Source: Hybos culiciformis (taxonomy: Eukaryota; Arthropoda; Insecta; Diptera; Hybotidae). From it: a DNA stretch of 64,000 nt. Below are positions 46,440 to 57,515 of this stretch, piece after piece. A program made the position numbers and the translations under genes. Location of the stretch: contig OZ023274.1 of the NCBI GenBank assembly GCA_964007475.1, positions 29,169,090 to 29,233,089 of the forward strand. The letters run 5' to 3'. How positions within the stretch are numbered: the stretch's first letter is position 1; each line of letters starts with the position of its first letter. The notes below the pieces were generated by a model that saw only the letters and a list, made by a program, of their open reading frames with translations, was not told where the DNA came from and searched no databases.

Positions 46440-47595
46440 CCTGTGTCGAAATCTGTTTCTTTGTTCAGCAATTGGTCATTGAAATTTTCCAATTTATCAA
46501 CTATCAGTGGATACATTGCTCGCAATTGATTTATATTATCTTCTATTGTCTTGTCAGCACTGCTAAAGTCTGGTATTTACACAGGTAAGTTTCAATTATG
46601 CTGGATATGTATATGTTAGCAATTACATGTTTTTGATTTGTAGGTCACTCGTTCAGCCGAACGTCTGCGTCAACGTTGGCCAATTCAGGGGCCAGTATCG
46701 AAAGAATAAAGAAACACGGTGGATGGCGCTCAAGTAACGTTGCCGAGAGATAGATTGAAGACTCGACGACATACCATGTGCTGAAAAGCGAATCCGCTAA
46801 CTTCAAGTATGTAGCAATTCTCTGTGGCATTTTGCTCAACTTATTTGTCCCGATTGAATTGTGCATTTTCCAGCTCTGTAGTTAACAAAAAAAGTCAATC
46901 AACCGTTCTTGGAAGTCGTAAATCAGAACATCGTAGAATTTTCCAGTAATCGCGATTTTTTTTTTTGTGGAATATGCACCAGCAAATAGTTACCATGGTT
47001 TTTAACGTCTGCAACAACAATTCTAGAAATTTCGTCTGTTCGCAATGCCCCACAGATGCCGAAAATGCAAACAACCTGTAATGAACAAAAAAAAATTAAG
47101 ACAACAAACCTAAATATGTACAACATGGGTGCCATGTTGAAATAACTACATTTACATTCGTAGATTAAGAGACTTTGTACTCACCTTCACATCTAACCAT
47201 TCAATATATGCCGCGTCCGAAATGAATTTATGAAGTTCTGCTTCAGAAAAAACTGTTGCCTTAACAGGCATGTATCAAACAGCGTTGTTTTTCAAGAAAG
47301 CAGTCAATTTATGATAGCTGCTAATATCAATTTTGTCATGCAATTTCATCATCGATTTTACCATGGAATAATTCGCCCACATGCTCGTCGATTTCCACTT
47401 TTTAGATAATTCAAAAAATTAAAGCCAGTAAAACGTCTTCTGAATTCGATTTAGCACAATTCAATGTTTTCCATTTTAAGAAATCGTCATAAGCGTTTTT
47501 GTATCTTATATTGGATGTTTCTGGAATGATATTATTTTCTGCTGATTTACAGCTTCAATAATGCTTTCTAGTTCAAATTTACCGTCCGATTCCAT
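46440..47595 (-). pseudogene. Crypton-like tyrosine recombinase, with introns and an internal inversion
   Basis: Read on the minus strand from the ATG at 47595: a decayed N-terminal part with several stops, then SKKWKSTSMWANYSMVKSMM, YHKLTAFLKNNAV and FSEAELHKFISDAAYIEWLDVK. A GT-AG intron follows (47184-47076), then IFGICGALRTDEISRIVVADV, which contains the first catalytic Arg. Next are NYLLVHIP, a frameshifted stretch, and KMPQRIATYLKL. At that point the remaining catalytic half appears on the opposite strand: about 46563-46792 read forward gives SGIYT, a GT-AG intron (46585-46643), GHSFSRTSASTLANSGASI (the H-x-x-R box) and HGGWRSSNVAER, then TAG where the catalytic Tyr belongs, then IEDS. 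Minus-strand coding resumes with SADKTIEDNINQLRAMYPLIV. Intact members integrate circular DNA through the Tyr. This copy is dead. Confidence 0.85.
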
Positions 47596-47599
47596 TGTA

Positions 47600-48930
47600 G
47601 TACAGCTTAATAATAAATTTAAACATAGAACTTACTGTACAGCACCAATCCTAAAATATCGTAATTATATTTCATTTTACGGTTATCCGATGATTTTTAT
47701 TTTTGCACAAATACATTATAAACTTTTTTTTATCAACTTTTGTTTATTTTTTGCATTGCAAATGTATAAATTGCAACCAGAGACTCCAATGCCGATCGCT
47801 TTTTTCCGGCGGCAACTATTCGAATTTTGCTCTTCGATTGCTGCGGCTGGTCGACTCAAAAATACCTGTTTTGGACAAAAAGAGCGGCTTCGAAAAAAAA
47901 AATCTGAAAAATCGGTGGTGTTGTACCATTTGGTACCCTTTCTACCCTTACCTACTTTTTCGTACAGTTGCCACCTAACGCAACTGAACCTAAATTCCAT
48001 TTCATATAAAATTTAACTTCACGTATATATGCTAATCGCAACATTTTGTACACGTAAACTTATTCCACGTATTTGCCCATAATATAAGCAGTCTTAAAAA
48101 CTGCATTTTATTTGAATTTCCGTTCTACGAAATATGTTGAGCTAACATATTTCGTACAACTTATATAGTTGATTCCCTTTTAATTATATGCTAATTATCT
48201 CTTAATATACTCTTAATATTAGTACATAATACTTTAATTATGTACTACTTAGTATTCACTCTCTTAACACTTTCTAATTAAAATAAATTAAACGTTACAC
48301 ATAAGAAAATTGTCATTAAAAAAGTTAAGTTGAAATAAAGAAGTTATCAATTAAAGAGTGTTGTTCTTATTCCACATGGCGATCCTGCCAAACTGTTTTT
48401 TTTTTTTTTTTTGGAATATTAAAAAGTGGAAAATCTAACATTAATAAATGTGTAAAGATATGTAAAATTTCATAACACTTTAAAAAAAAAAAATATGTAA
48501 AGTTCAAAAATTGTTTTAAACATTTGCATAATATTTCTAAAACATTTTGCACAATTCAAAATTTTTTACATTTTACACACCTCAAAATTTCTTACCCTAT
48601 GCAAATCAAAAAAAAAAAATTAAATAAGTGATAAAAATTATCGCACTACGTCAACATAACGCATAATTTTTTTTGGTTTTTTTTCTCTTGCATGCATAAC
48701 ATAAGTACATATGCACAATTAAAAAAAAAAAAAAAAAACAACAAATTAAAGCGTTTTTTTTTCTTTCTCTCAAATCATATTCATAAAAACTTTTAATACA
48801 CTGCAAGAAATAATTTTTTTCTACAAATAAAAACACTTCAAAAAAAAAATAAGTTACGTTTTGTTTAAAATAACTTTGAATACATAATAAATTCATAAAA
48901 ACAAAAAAATATATAATAAACTTCAAATCA
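47600..48930. other. Spacer between the Crypton relic and the small membrane-protein gene
   Basis: The part nearest the Crypton (47640-48000) is less AT-rich and may be its 5' flank. Overlapping open frames on both strands there show no recognisable motif. The rest is AT-rich with poly-A/T runs (for example 48721-48738). The A-rich 48840-48935 sequence is the likely 5' untranslated region of the next gene. Confidence 0.4.
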
Positions 48931-48935
48931 AAAAA

Positions 48936-49163
48936 ATGGGTAAAACGCAATCAAAAGCTGAGGCCCCGTCAAATACTGGAACGGTGGTTAATAAGCTAGA
49001 TATAACGTCAGCTTCCGGTCTTCATTCCGATATTACAATTCTATTATATATTTTGACGACAATCGCTATCTTAGGGGTAGCCTACAAAGTTTATAAAGTG
49101 TGGCATAGCGCCACTAAGAAAAAATATTTCAATAGGGGTCAGTCAATGATTACATTAGAATAA
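48936..49163 (+). CDS. Small myristoylated single-pass membrane protein, 75 aa, function unknown
   Basis: A 75-codon frame starts AAAAAAATGGGT, a strong start context for an insect gene. The protein begins MGKTQSKAEA, matching the N-myristoyltransferase consensus (Gly2, Ser6, Lys7). A polar segment to about residue 30 is followed by one hydrophobic span (about 34-52: ITILLYILTTIAILGVAYK), then a basic cytosolic-side stretch with KVYKVW and KKKYF, and a short tail. Known biology: an N-terminal lipid plus a transmembrane span and Lys-rich juxtamembrane region implies a small membrane-anchored protein. I do not recognise the family. It stands clearly above the surrounding A-rich sequence in codon composition. 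It is a single exon flanked by transposons, so it could be a host gene, a retrocopy or an accessory gene carried by a mobile or viral-derived segment. I cannot choose between these. Confidence 0.65.
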   Translation: MGKTQSKAEAPSNTGTVVNKLDITSASGLHSDITILLYILTTIAILGVAYKVYKVWHSATKKKYFNRGQSMITLE

Positions 49164-52100
49164 ACCTAGACTTTTTTTATACCGAAGAAAAAAAAAAAAC
49201 AATTCAATTAAACAATTCTAAAATCAAAAAAAAAAACAAAAACAAATTATAAAAAATAAAAATAATAATAATTTAATTTAAATTAATAACAATAACGCTT
49301 CAATGCAAATGTTCTTATAAATTTAATAAACAGTGACAAATGAACAATAAATTTAAAAACAATAAAATAAAAATTACAAAAACCCAAAAAAAAAAAAAAA
49401 AAACATAAAAGTGAAAATTGAATATACAATTTTTTAATGTGATCAAATTTTCTTTATTTTGTAACTAGATCCAAAAAAAAAAAAAATTTAAAGAAAAAAA
49501 AAATTAATTTACAAAATAATTGAGCAAAATAAAATAATAAAGATAACAAAAAAAAAATTTTTTTACAATAATAAAAATCCAAATCAACATCGTCTACTGT
49601 AATGCTGGCCATACACGGTCAAACTTGATTGTACAACATGTTGTCAACAAGTTGTATGTTTTGGCACACACGATACAATGAATTTTTAAATAAAGTGAAC
49701 TAACTAACTTATTTATATTATGATAACGGCGACTAGATCAAATCTAGAAAAAAACAAGAAATTAAAAAAAAAATTAAAAACTTCGAGAAGGAATATTTCA
49801 ATTGTTAGTTATACTACACAAAATAATCAAATTTGTCCAAAAATTAAAAGAAAAATCCATTTTAGAATCGATGACAACACTGTGATTATGAAAATTTTTA
49901 GTTAAGTGTGTGTTCTAGTTTATATTTTTTGACAATTTTTAAACAAATTAAGTTAAGAATTTGTGGTTGCCAAAAAGCTTCTAACTAAATAATTTATTGA
50001 TTTTTATTTTTAATTTTTTTTTTCTCCATCGAACATTTGAAAATAAAGCTTAATATTAAATTCTGTGTAATTAATTTTAGGAAAATAAATTTTTGCCAAA
50101 AAATATTTTCCCAAACATAAAAATGGTTTAACAATAAATTAAATTTACAAATTCATGTTGTAAATTAAAATTTTATAATTTTCACTTTAGTATTATATTT
50201 ATTGTTTGATAGATCGAATTCTTATTTTATACTTTCAAAGTGATTAAACGAGTTCATGGTTTGAAATAAAAACGCTTATGTTGAAAAGATTATAGATTTT
50301 TATATATTTAAAAAGACATTATCAGACATTTATAGAATGAGGAAAGTACCTATATGTTTAAATAAAATTTTAAATAACTTTTTTTTAAAGTTAATTTTAG
50401 ATAAATTAGAATTATGAAGGTACAGAAATGGTTTTTTAAATACACAAAAAAAAGTCAAAAAAAATTAAATTTGAAATCAATATGACAATTCAATCAAAAT
50501 CTAATACACTGTAAATAAAACTGAAAGGCTCTCGATAGTAATCTTGGTTTAAAATATAAATTTAAATGTGTAGAAAATTTAATTTCTTTTTCTATATCGG
50601 CTAAGCCAGGAGAAAAAAAACCCGATATGTAAGGTTTACAAAATAATAAAAAAATACAGAAAAAGAGAGGAATTCAACTAGTTTTTAAGTCAAATGAATT
50701 TTGAATTCTGATTTCACTTCTTTCATATCTTAATAATTGTATAAAATTGGCTAGCAATCCCTAAAAAGAAGCAAGTAGGTTGTAGGTATATTATAATTGT
50801 AAAATATCACAAAGAAAGTGAATAATAAGATATGTTATATAAATAATGAGAATTAGAAAAATATCTTGATTTCTTTGATGTTTGAAGAAAAATCTTTTAT
50901 ATTTAATATTTAATACCAAATATTTTATTTACTCTATTCCTCAATTTTTTAAAATCCAACATTATTTCATGTTTCCAGTTTCCAGTTTAGTGAAAAAATT
51001 CTTTAAAACGATATTGTACTTTTATATATTTGCTATTTGTTCAATTTAAGAAGCAAAAAATAAATTTTTTTTTTTGAAATAGTCAAAATTCATGTAGTAT
51101 ATAAATATTTTTCTTTTTGCATAAAATCTATAACTAGAAAAAATTTATAAAGTAATTTTATTATATTTTTCCCAAATTTTTTGCTTTTTTGATTTTTCTT
51201 TTAGGAAATATTTTTTACAATATAAATCTTTCTTTTTTTTTATGTAATTTTTTTTAGTACAAGGTTTTATGCTTTATGCTATATGATGTTATGTTTCTTA
51301 TAAATATTCAGTTTTGTTTTTAATTTTTTTTCTATCGTGGTGTGTGCCAAAAATTTGATTCAAATTGTTATTTGAAATCTTTGTTAGTTTTGTATTTTTA
51401 TTTTATTTTATTTTTTTTTAATAATTTGGGACTGAAAAGTCATAATTTTTCCGCCAATATAAATTGTGCATTTAAAAAATGTAAGTATTTTTTTTACTCA
51501 GATGTCAGGATATAAATTTTAGGCAACCAAATAGACAGAAATTGAAAAAAAATTATATTTCAAAAGTAAACTATACCTTAACAGGTATTTATTTAAATTT
51601 CACGGGATAAATTTAAACAAATAATCCCAGATTATTGTACTTTACAGTAATATTTTGTAACTTCTGAACTTCTGCAAAAGAGTTTTCTTTTTTTTGCCAT
51701 TATTACAACTATTTAATATAAAAATGGAAGTATCCTATTACATTTTAATTCTTATTCATTGATTTTATATCGAAATTGTTTTTTCATATAACCTACAGAG
51801 AAAATTTGAGACTTTCCCAAAAAAAAAAAAAAAAAAAGGTTAGTTTCGCATGCAAAACTATCTAATAACGTTGGAAAACAAAAAATAAATTTATTGTCAA
51901 TTTTAGTTTTATTTGTATAGTGTACCATTTATTTAAAATAAAAAAAATACTTTCAAAGGATATATATTTTTTGTTTACTATAAACAAGGAAGAAAAAATA
52001 GTATAATAACATTTACTCATAGTTTATTTTCTTGATAAACGACAGTAAAAGCAAATATAGTTTAAAAACATAATTTTTATTTTATTTATTTTTTTTTTAA

Positions 52101-52475
52101 CATAATATTTTATTTATTACGGCAATATATCAGATAGATTTTCGATTTCAAGCGAATCCGACAGATTTATTAGACATTTAATAATAAATGTATCAAATTG
52201 TCGTTACTTAATTACTAAAGTGGAAACAAAATGTTATGATGATAATAATATATATATTTTGTTTTTATTAATTTTAATAATAATATTGATTAGTTTTATT
52301 TATTTTATTGAATTCATAAAACTTTCTGCTTAATTGCAGATTTGTTTCGAACAGCTTTTATTTAAACCCATGTTCTGTACATTTTTAATTTTCTAAAGAA
52401 CTAATAAAATCTGAACAAATAAGATTTCTCTTTTCTGATAATCAAACTATAAGTTTTTAAAAATTATTTTTTTTT
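49164..52475. other. Long AT-rich region without a recognisable gene
   Basis: The first part is probably the A-rich 3' untranslated region of the preceding gene. A sharply bounded GC-richer word block at 49601-49680 (GCTGGCCATACACGGTCAAA, ACATGTTGTCAACAAGTTGT, TTTTGGCACACACGATAC) looks like one end of a DNA transposon. I could not find its partner beyond a weak match at about 51337-51356. A lysine-rich 61-codon frame (49720-49905) lies inside and has no recognisable motif. Confidence 0.45.
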
Positions 52476-52479
52476 GCAA

Positions 52480-52735
52480 ACGTAACTCTTTTTTTATTTT
52501 TAGAGTTACGGCAACCGTAATCCTGTTGAAAATTGACTAAAGTTACGGCAAACGTAACTCTTTTTTTATTTTTAGAGTTACGGCAACCGTAATCCTGTTG
52601 AAAATTGTTTAAAGTTACGGCAAACGTAACTCTTTTTTTTTTTGAGAGTTACGGCAACCGTAATCCTGTAGAAAATTGTCTAAAGTTACGGCGGGCGTAA
52701 CTTTTTTTTTTTTTTGTGATTACGGCAAAGTTTTT
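52480..52735. repeat. Foldback element 5, left arm: GTTACGGCAAACGTAAC tandem repeats
   Basis: About three and a half units of roughly 62 bp each contain AAAGTTACGGCAAACGTAACT, a T-run and AGAGTTACGGCAACCGTAATCC plus TGTTGAAAATTG. Each unit is itself a small inverted repeat around GTTACGG. The complementary array lies at 57395-57515. Between them is a core with GAATGGGGGACGGCCGCC into which the 4.5-kb hAT element inserted. Confidence 0.8.
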
Positions 52736-53519
52736 TTTGAGCATTATGACTTTTTTTTAAATAAAAAGTTGTTATGCTGAATGGGGGCAGAGTTCATAAA
52801 TTATCAAGTGAAGATAATTTAATAAATTATCTTATCCCTTGTTTTTCTCTGCGTGGAGAATTTAAAGATAATTTAAAAAAGAAAAGAAAAGAACAAGAAA
52901 AAATAATACATAAAAATTCCCTTCTCTTTTGAGAAGGGATAAAAAATTATAATTTATCGTGGTGAATAAGAAAATATCGGAAGAAAGAAAATACAAAAGA
53001 GAAAAAAAAAACGTTTGCGTATTATTTTTAAATTTTTATATTCAAATAGGAAGTTGTTGTTTGGTTTCTACAATTTTGATAAAAAGAAAGTGTTTTTTGG
53101 GATAATAGTTTTTATTAAAAAAAAGTAGAATTTAAATAATTTAAAAAAATAATAATAAAAACTTATCTGTTAAATACAATTCAAATAAATACAATTAAAA
53201 AAACAGAGTTCAGCGAAAATATTTCAAAAATTAAAAGGACTACTAAATAAAAACAAATTTATTAAGTCATTAAAATTAAAAATCAAAATAATAAACAGAT
53301 CAATTAAAATTATTACGCAAATTAAAAAAGAGATAAACAGTAAGTATTGTATAACTATCAAAACTAAAGTCATTTATAATTAAATTATCCAACTTTTGAA
53401 AAAAAATAAATAAAAATAGAAGGTGTTAAGTTTTTATAGCGCATTACCCTTAATTTTTAAGACTTTTTAAACAATTTTTTCTCCATATACTCAATATATC
53501 AAACTTCGAAATTTCAGAA

Positions 53520-55445
53520 ATGTCAAGAAAACGTAAATTGAATAATAATTCAGAGGAAGTGTTGAAATTTTTTGAAGAAAAAGATGAAAATTTTTTTTGC
53601 ACAATTAATAATTGTCAGGCAAGATTTAAAACTCTTGTTATGGGAAATTTAAAGCGACATATCTCGGTTTAATTAAATTAAAAAAAATTAAAAATAAAGA
53701 AAATATCTTGAAGATTTCAATGACCAAAGAAAAATTTTTAAAAAGCTGCTTGAAAATGGTAACAGTAGACAGATTACCTTTTAGAGCTTTAGACGCCGAA
53801 GGTTTTTCTGAAATTAAAAAATCAATATGTTCGGAACTTAATGTTACAATTAATTCCATTACAATTATTAAAACAATATCTTTGGCTGCTGAAAAAATTA
53901 GAATCAAAATTTCTGAAGAATTAAAAGATAGAATTATAAGTTTAAAAATTGATGCAGCAACACGTTTAGATAGAAGTATTTTGGGCATAAACGTCCAATA
54001 CTTGAAGAATAATAAAATTGAAGTTTTAACCTTAGCAATGGTTGAACTTCAAAAAAAACATTCGGCTGAAAATTTGAAAGAAGAAGTTTTAGGTATCTTG
54101 CAAAAATTTAATATTAATATCAAACAAATTTATTCCTGTACGTCGGACAACGGTGCGAACATGATTAAATGCATTCAGTTATTAACTGGTTGTCAAAATG
54201 ATGCATTGGTTTCTGAAAATGAAAATATTTTCGATATCACAAATTCGTTTTCTGACTTATCTGATAGCTCTACATCAATAGGTGATGATCCAAAAATCGA
54301 CCTGGAACCATCTGAAGTTGATTCAAATCTTGAGGCTAATAACATCGAATTAATAGAGAATGCATTTCGTAACATTCTAAATTGTATAAGATGTGCACCA
54401 CACACTCTACAACTTTGCATAAATGATGTTATTAAACAACACCAAAATACACTAAAGCAAATAAGATTGGTTGTGAAAGAAGTAAAGAGTGTAAAATATA
54501 AGCAAATATTTTTATCAAATAATATTCGAAAGTCGAAATTAGATGTTATTACTCGATGGAACTCTACCTTTTTAATGTTAAAAAGTATATATATGAATAA
54601 GTCATTTTATGAGGAGTTGGCTGAAGATTTTGATGATTTACAAATTAATGTCGATTCTTGGGTATTCATTGAAATTTTTTTGGAAGTTTTTGAATCATCA
54701 TTTATTTGTTGTAAAAAGTTTCAACTTCAGCAATTAACAATGGGAGATTTTCTTCTTGATTGGTTTGAAATGAAAATGAAAGTTAAGCAAGTGGAACAAA
54801 ATAATTTAGCTGAATCATTTTTGATGTCAATAGCCGACAGAGAAAAAAAATTGTTTAACAATGACGCATTCAGAGCTGCTATTTACTTGGATCCGAGATT
54901 AAATTTCAATGAATCGCGAATTTTATCTGAGGAAGATAAGCAAAAAGCTGAGGTAGACTTTTGAAAACGTTGGCCTTTTTTTTATCTATAATTTTTTTTT
55001 TTTCAGGATCATTTAAACAAAACGTGGAAGCTGATTCAACAGATTAGTAACGAAACACCTAAACTTGCAGAAAGTACATCAAATTTAATTAAAAACGAGT
55101 TTTTTTACAGATGAAAAGTGTGGTGGTGAAAATTCTAAAATTATTGAATCCATCAATATGAAACAAAAAATTCATAATCTTCGTTTTCAAATCAGATGCC
55201 TATCTTCCTCTAATGTGTTAGATTATTGGCAATCGAAGAAATCCACTGATCCAGAGTTATTTCAAGTTTCTCAAGTAGTTCTTGCTGCTCCTGCCGCACA
55301 AGTCAGCGTTGAAAGAGCTTTCAGCGCATTAGGTTTAATGTTGAGTTCCTTAAGAACTAAAATTCAAAAAGACAATTTAGAAAATATTTTGTTGATAAAG
55401 CTCAACAAATATTTTTTAGATTTAATTCAATTAAATGAACAATAA
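53520..55445 (+). pseudogene. hAT transposase 2 with one small intron, two single-base frameshifts
   Basis: The ATG at 53520 opens MSRKRKLNNN, followed by a finger-like FFCTINNCQARF and NLKRH. The frame shifts by one base near 53660 and then stays open to 54952. There it shows ATRLDRSILG, SCTSDNGANM (catalytic Asp region), an acidic insertion, CAPHTLQLCINDVI (C-x2-H box) and ITRWNST. A 54-nt GT-AG intron with a poly-pyrimidine tract follows (54953-55006), then DHLNKTWKLIQQI. A T7 homopolymer near 55105 shifts the frame again. The rest ends with SSNVLDYWQSKK and APAAQVSVERAFSALG, the hATC dimerisation region, to the stop at about 55443. Apart from these two shifts the protein is complete, and homopolymer sequencing error could explain the second. 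It is only distantly similar to the transposase at 9324. Confidence 0.9.
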
Positions 55446-55645
55446 ATTTAATATATCTAACGTCTTTGAAATTTTGAGTATGTAAATGTCTAAAAATCAT
55501 AAACTAAAAAAAAAATAAAAAAAATTTAATCAAAAGTTGACTTAATTTCGAATTTTATTTACAATTTTCAGTGTTAAAATAACTTTGTGTTTAATTTTAT
55601 TTCAAATAAAACTTTTACAAATTTCAACATTTTATATAAAATAAA

Positions 55646-56704
55646 TTTTCGGTCTTGGATCCAGACGGCAACCTAATAATAAAAAAAAATACGGTAAAAT
55701 ATCTAGGAGTTCAGCTGAATCAGTTTCTTAACTACAATGACCACGTTCAAAAACAGTTAGAAAAAGCCACCAAGGCATTTATGTCTATGAAAAACTTGTT
55801 TTATTCTAAAATTCTTAAAACTAGAGTTAAAATCATATGCTACCAATCCCTTGTTCGCCCCGTTATAACATACGCCTGTCCCATATGGTTCAATATCCCA
55901 GCAAAAACAATGGAAAAAATCCGTATTTTTAAAAGAAAATGTTTAAGATCATGTACTAACTTAAATAAAACGCCTGAGTCAAACTATAAAAAATTTTATT
56001 CCAATAAGTTACTCTACGAGGAAGCGAAAATAATTCGTATAGATAACTTTATTATAAACATAATTAGAAATCATTACCTAAGAAGTTCCTCAATAGTCTC
56101 AAATCCTTATATATGCCAATACTTTTATTTCAATTTTGAATACATCAAAACCAGTTTAGAACTAGGTTTCGTGCACCCTGAATTCTTCGTGTTCCTAGAT
56201 AGTTTAGGATGTATTCAAAATATAGACAAAGTACCAATAACATAAATTGGAGTCAACTAGTATGCAATACATATATTCCCACACGGGACAAAAAAATTAA
56301 TCTAAACCAATTCTGGTGGTTAAATTCTATGAACCAAGAACGAGTTGAGTCACAGTTTATTTCGAACTAGATAAGTTATAGTTTATTAGGTTAAGGATAG
56401 GTTAAACAATTAGGAATAAGTTTTATTTTACACAAAAAAATAAAATCGCTAATTTTGGTTTTTTGTTTTAAAAAATGTTTTTCCAAAAATTAATTCATAA
56501 TTAAGTTAAAAAAATGATAAATAAGATTATAATAAAATTAGTATATATTCAAATTATTTAAACAAACTAAGAGCGCACAAATGTAGCCATTTAGTTTTTA
56601 TATATAAGATATTTTGTTAGTTTTTTTTTCTTTTAATTTTATTTCTACTAAATTGTAAAAAATATTGAATTCGTAATAAAAAAAAAAATTAAAAAAAAAA
56701 AAAA
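55646..56704 (+). mobile_element. 5'-truncated non-LTR retrotransposon fragment inside hAT 2, 13-bp target duplication
   Basis: It is flanked by TATATAAAATAAA on both sides (55633-55645 and 56705-56717), with an A-rich tail directly before the right copy, the signature of target-primed insertion. It carries an open frame (55655-56245) covering the RT thumb and C-terminal part: VKYLGVQLNQFLNYNDHV, SLVRPVITYACPIWFN and a basic region. The motifs fit the jockey/I superfamily. It differs from both other non-LTR families in the window. All domains upstream of the thumb are missing, so it cannot move itself. It is younger than the hAT copy it interrupts. Confidence 0.88.
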
Positions 56705-57358
56705 TATATAAAATAAAACAATATTAAATTCATTTAGAAAAAAAAAATTTTTTTTTTCTTCATTTACAAATTTTTTTTCAATCGAAACAAAATAATTTTT
56801 TCTAAAATAAAATAATTTTTAAAAAAAAGTTTAAATTAACTTGAGTTTAAAAATATTATATTTTGAATAAAACTAATTTCATTTATAAAATTTAATTTTA
56901 TTTTATTCAATAAAACGTTCTTCTAGCGATTCGTAAGCTCAACCTTAAAGTTTTTCATCAAGTACCTGGTGTAAGAAAAATTGCTTGAAAATAAAACAAG
57001 CATAAAAAAAAATTATAAAATTTCTTCTAAATTATCATTTGATAATTAAAGGAAAAAATAACAAAAAAAATAAATTATCTTCGTTTTTTCTTTGTTTATT
57101 TTTCTTATTTTATCTTCTCCTCTATTTTTTCACTTTATTTTTTCACCACTTTCTCCTTATCATTTGAAATTTTATTTTAATTTCTCTTTCTCTTACGGAT
57201 AAAAGAAAAAAAGGGGAATATATTATCGTTATCTTCTCCTATCTTTTTCTTTTGAAGATAATTTAGTGAACTCTGAATGGGGGACGGCCGCCGCCTCCCC
57301 CAAACCCCCTAGGGCTTCTTTTTTTTTTTTTTTTTATTTTGCTTTGGCGTAAATTAAA

Positions 57359-57394
<36 letters not shown>

Positions 57395-57396
<2 letters not shown>

Positions 57397-57515
57397 CCGT
57401 AACTTTAAGCATTACCTAAAAGTTACGCTTGCCGTAACTTTAAAAAAAAAAATAAGTCACGTTAACCGTAACTGTTAAAAAAAAAAAATAAGTTACGGTT
57501 GCCGTAACTGTAGCC
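57395..57515. repeat. Foldback element 5, right arm: complementary GTTACGG repeats
   Basis: TTGCCGTAACTTTAA, AAGTTACGCTTGCCGTAACTT, GTTAACCGTAACTG and AAGTTACGGTTGCCGTAACTG are separated by A-runs. This is the reverse-complement counterpart of the array at 52480-52735. The outer edge is TGTAGCCACTCCCATC; its complement GATGGGAGTGGCTACA is of the same G-rich TGG style as the ends of foldback elements 2 and 4. An A-run of more than 30 bases precedes the arm. Confidence 0.75.

Larger units (their letters stand above)
52788..57275 (+). mobile_element. hAT DNA transposon 2 (about 4.5 kb including a nested LINE)
   Basis: The terminal repeats are CAGAGTTCATAAATTATC on the left and CAGAGTTCACTAAATTATC on the complement of the right, flanked by the exact 8-bp duplication AATGGGGG (52780-52787 and 57276-57283). 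Subterminal AGATAATTTA/TAAATTATC words and AAGATA-rich segments occur at both ends. Excising it rejoins the core of foldback element 5. It contains one transposase coding region and a 1,059-bp LINE fragment inserted downstream of it. Confidence 0.95.

Noticed and set aside
47561..48016. Overlapping open frames on both strands upstream of the Crypton
   Set aside because: No recognisable motif, no splice context and composition like the surrounding noncoding DNA.
49601..51356. DNA transposon with TGCTGGCCATACACGG-type ends
   Set aside because: The left block looks like a terminus, but the only partner I found (GTGGTGTGTGCCAAAA near 51340) matches for about 15 bases with an indel. I could not find a target duplication.
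53638..53988. 116-codon minus-strand frame opposite the hAT 2 transposase
   Set aside because: It is the antisense shadow of a well-supported plus-strand transposase.
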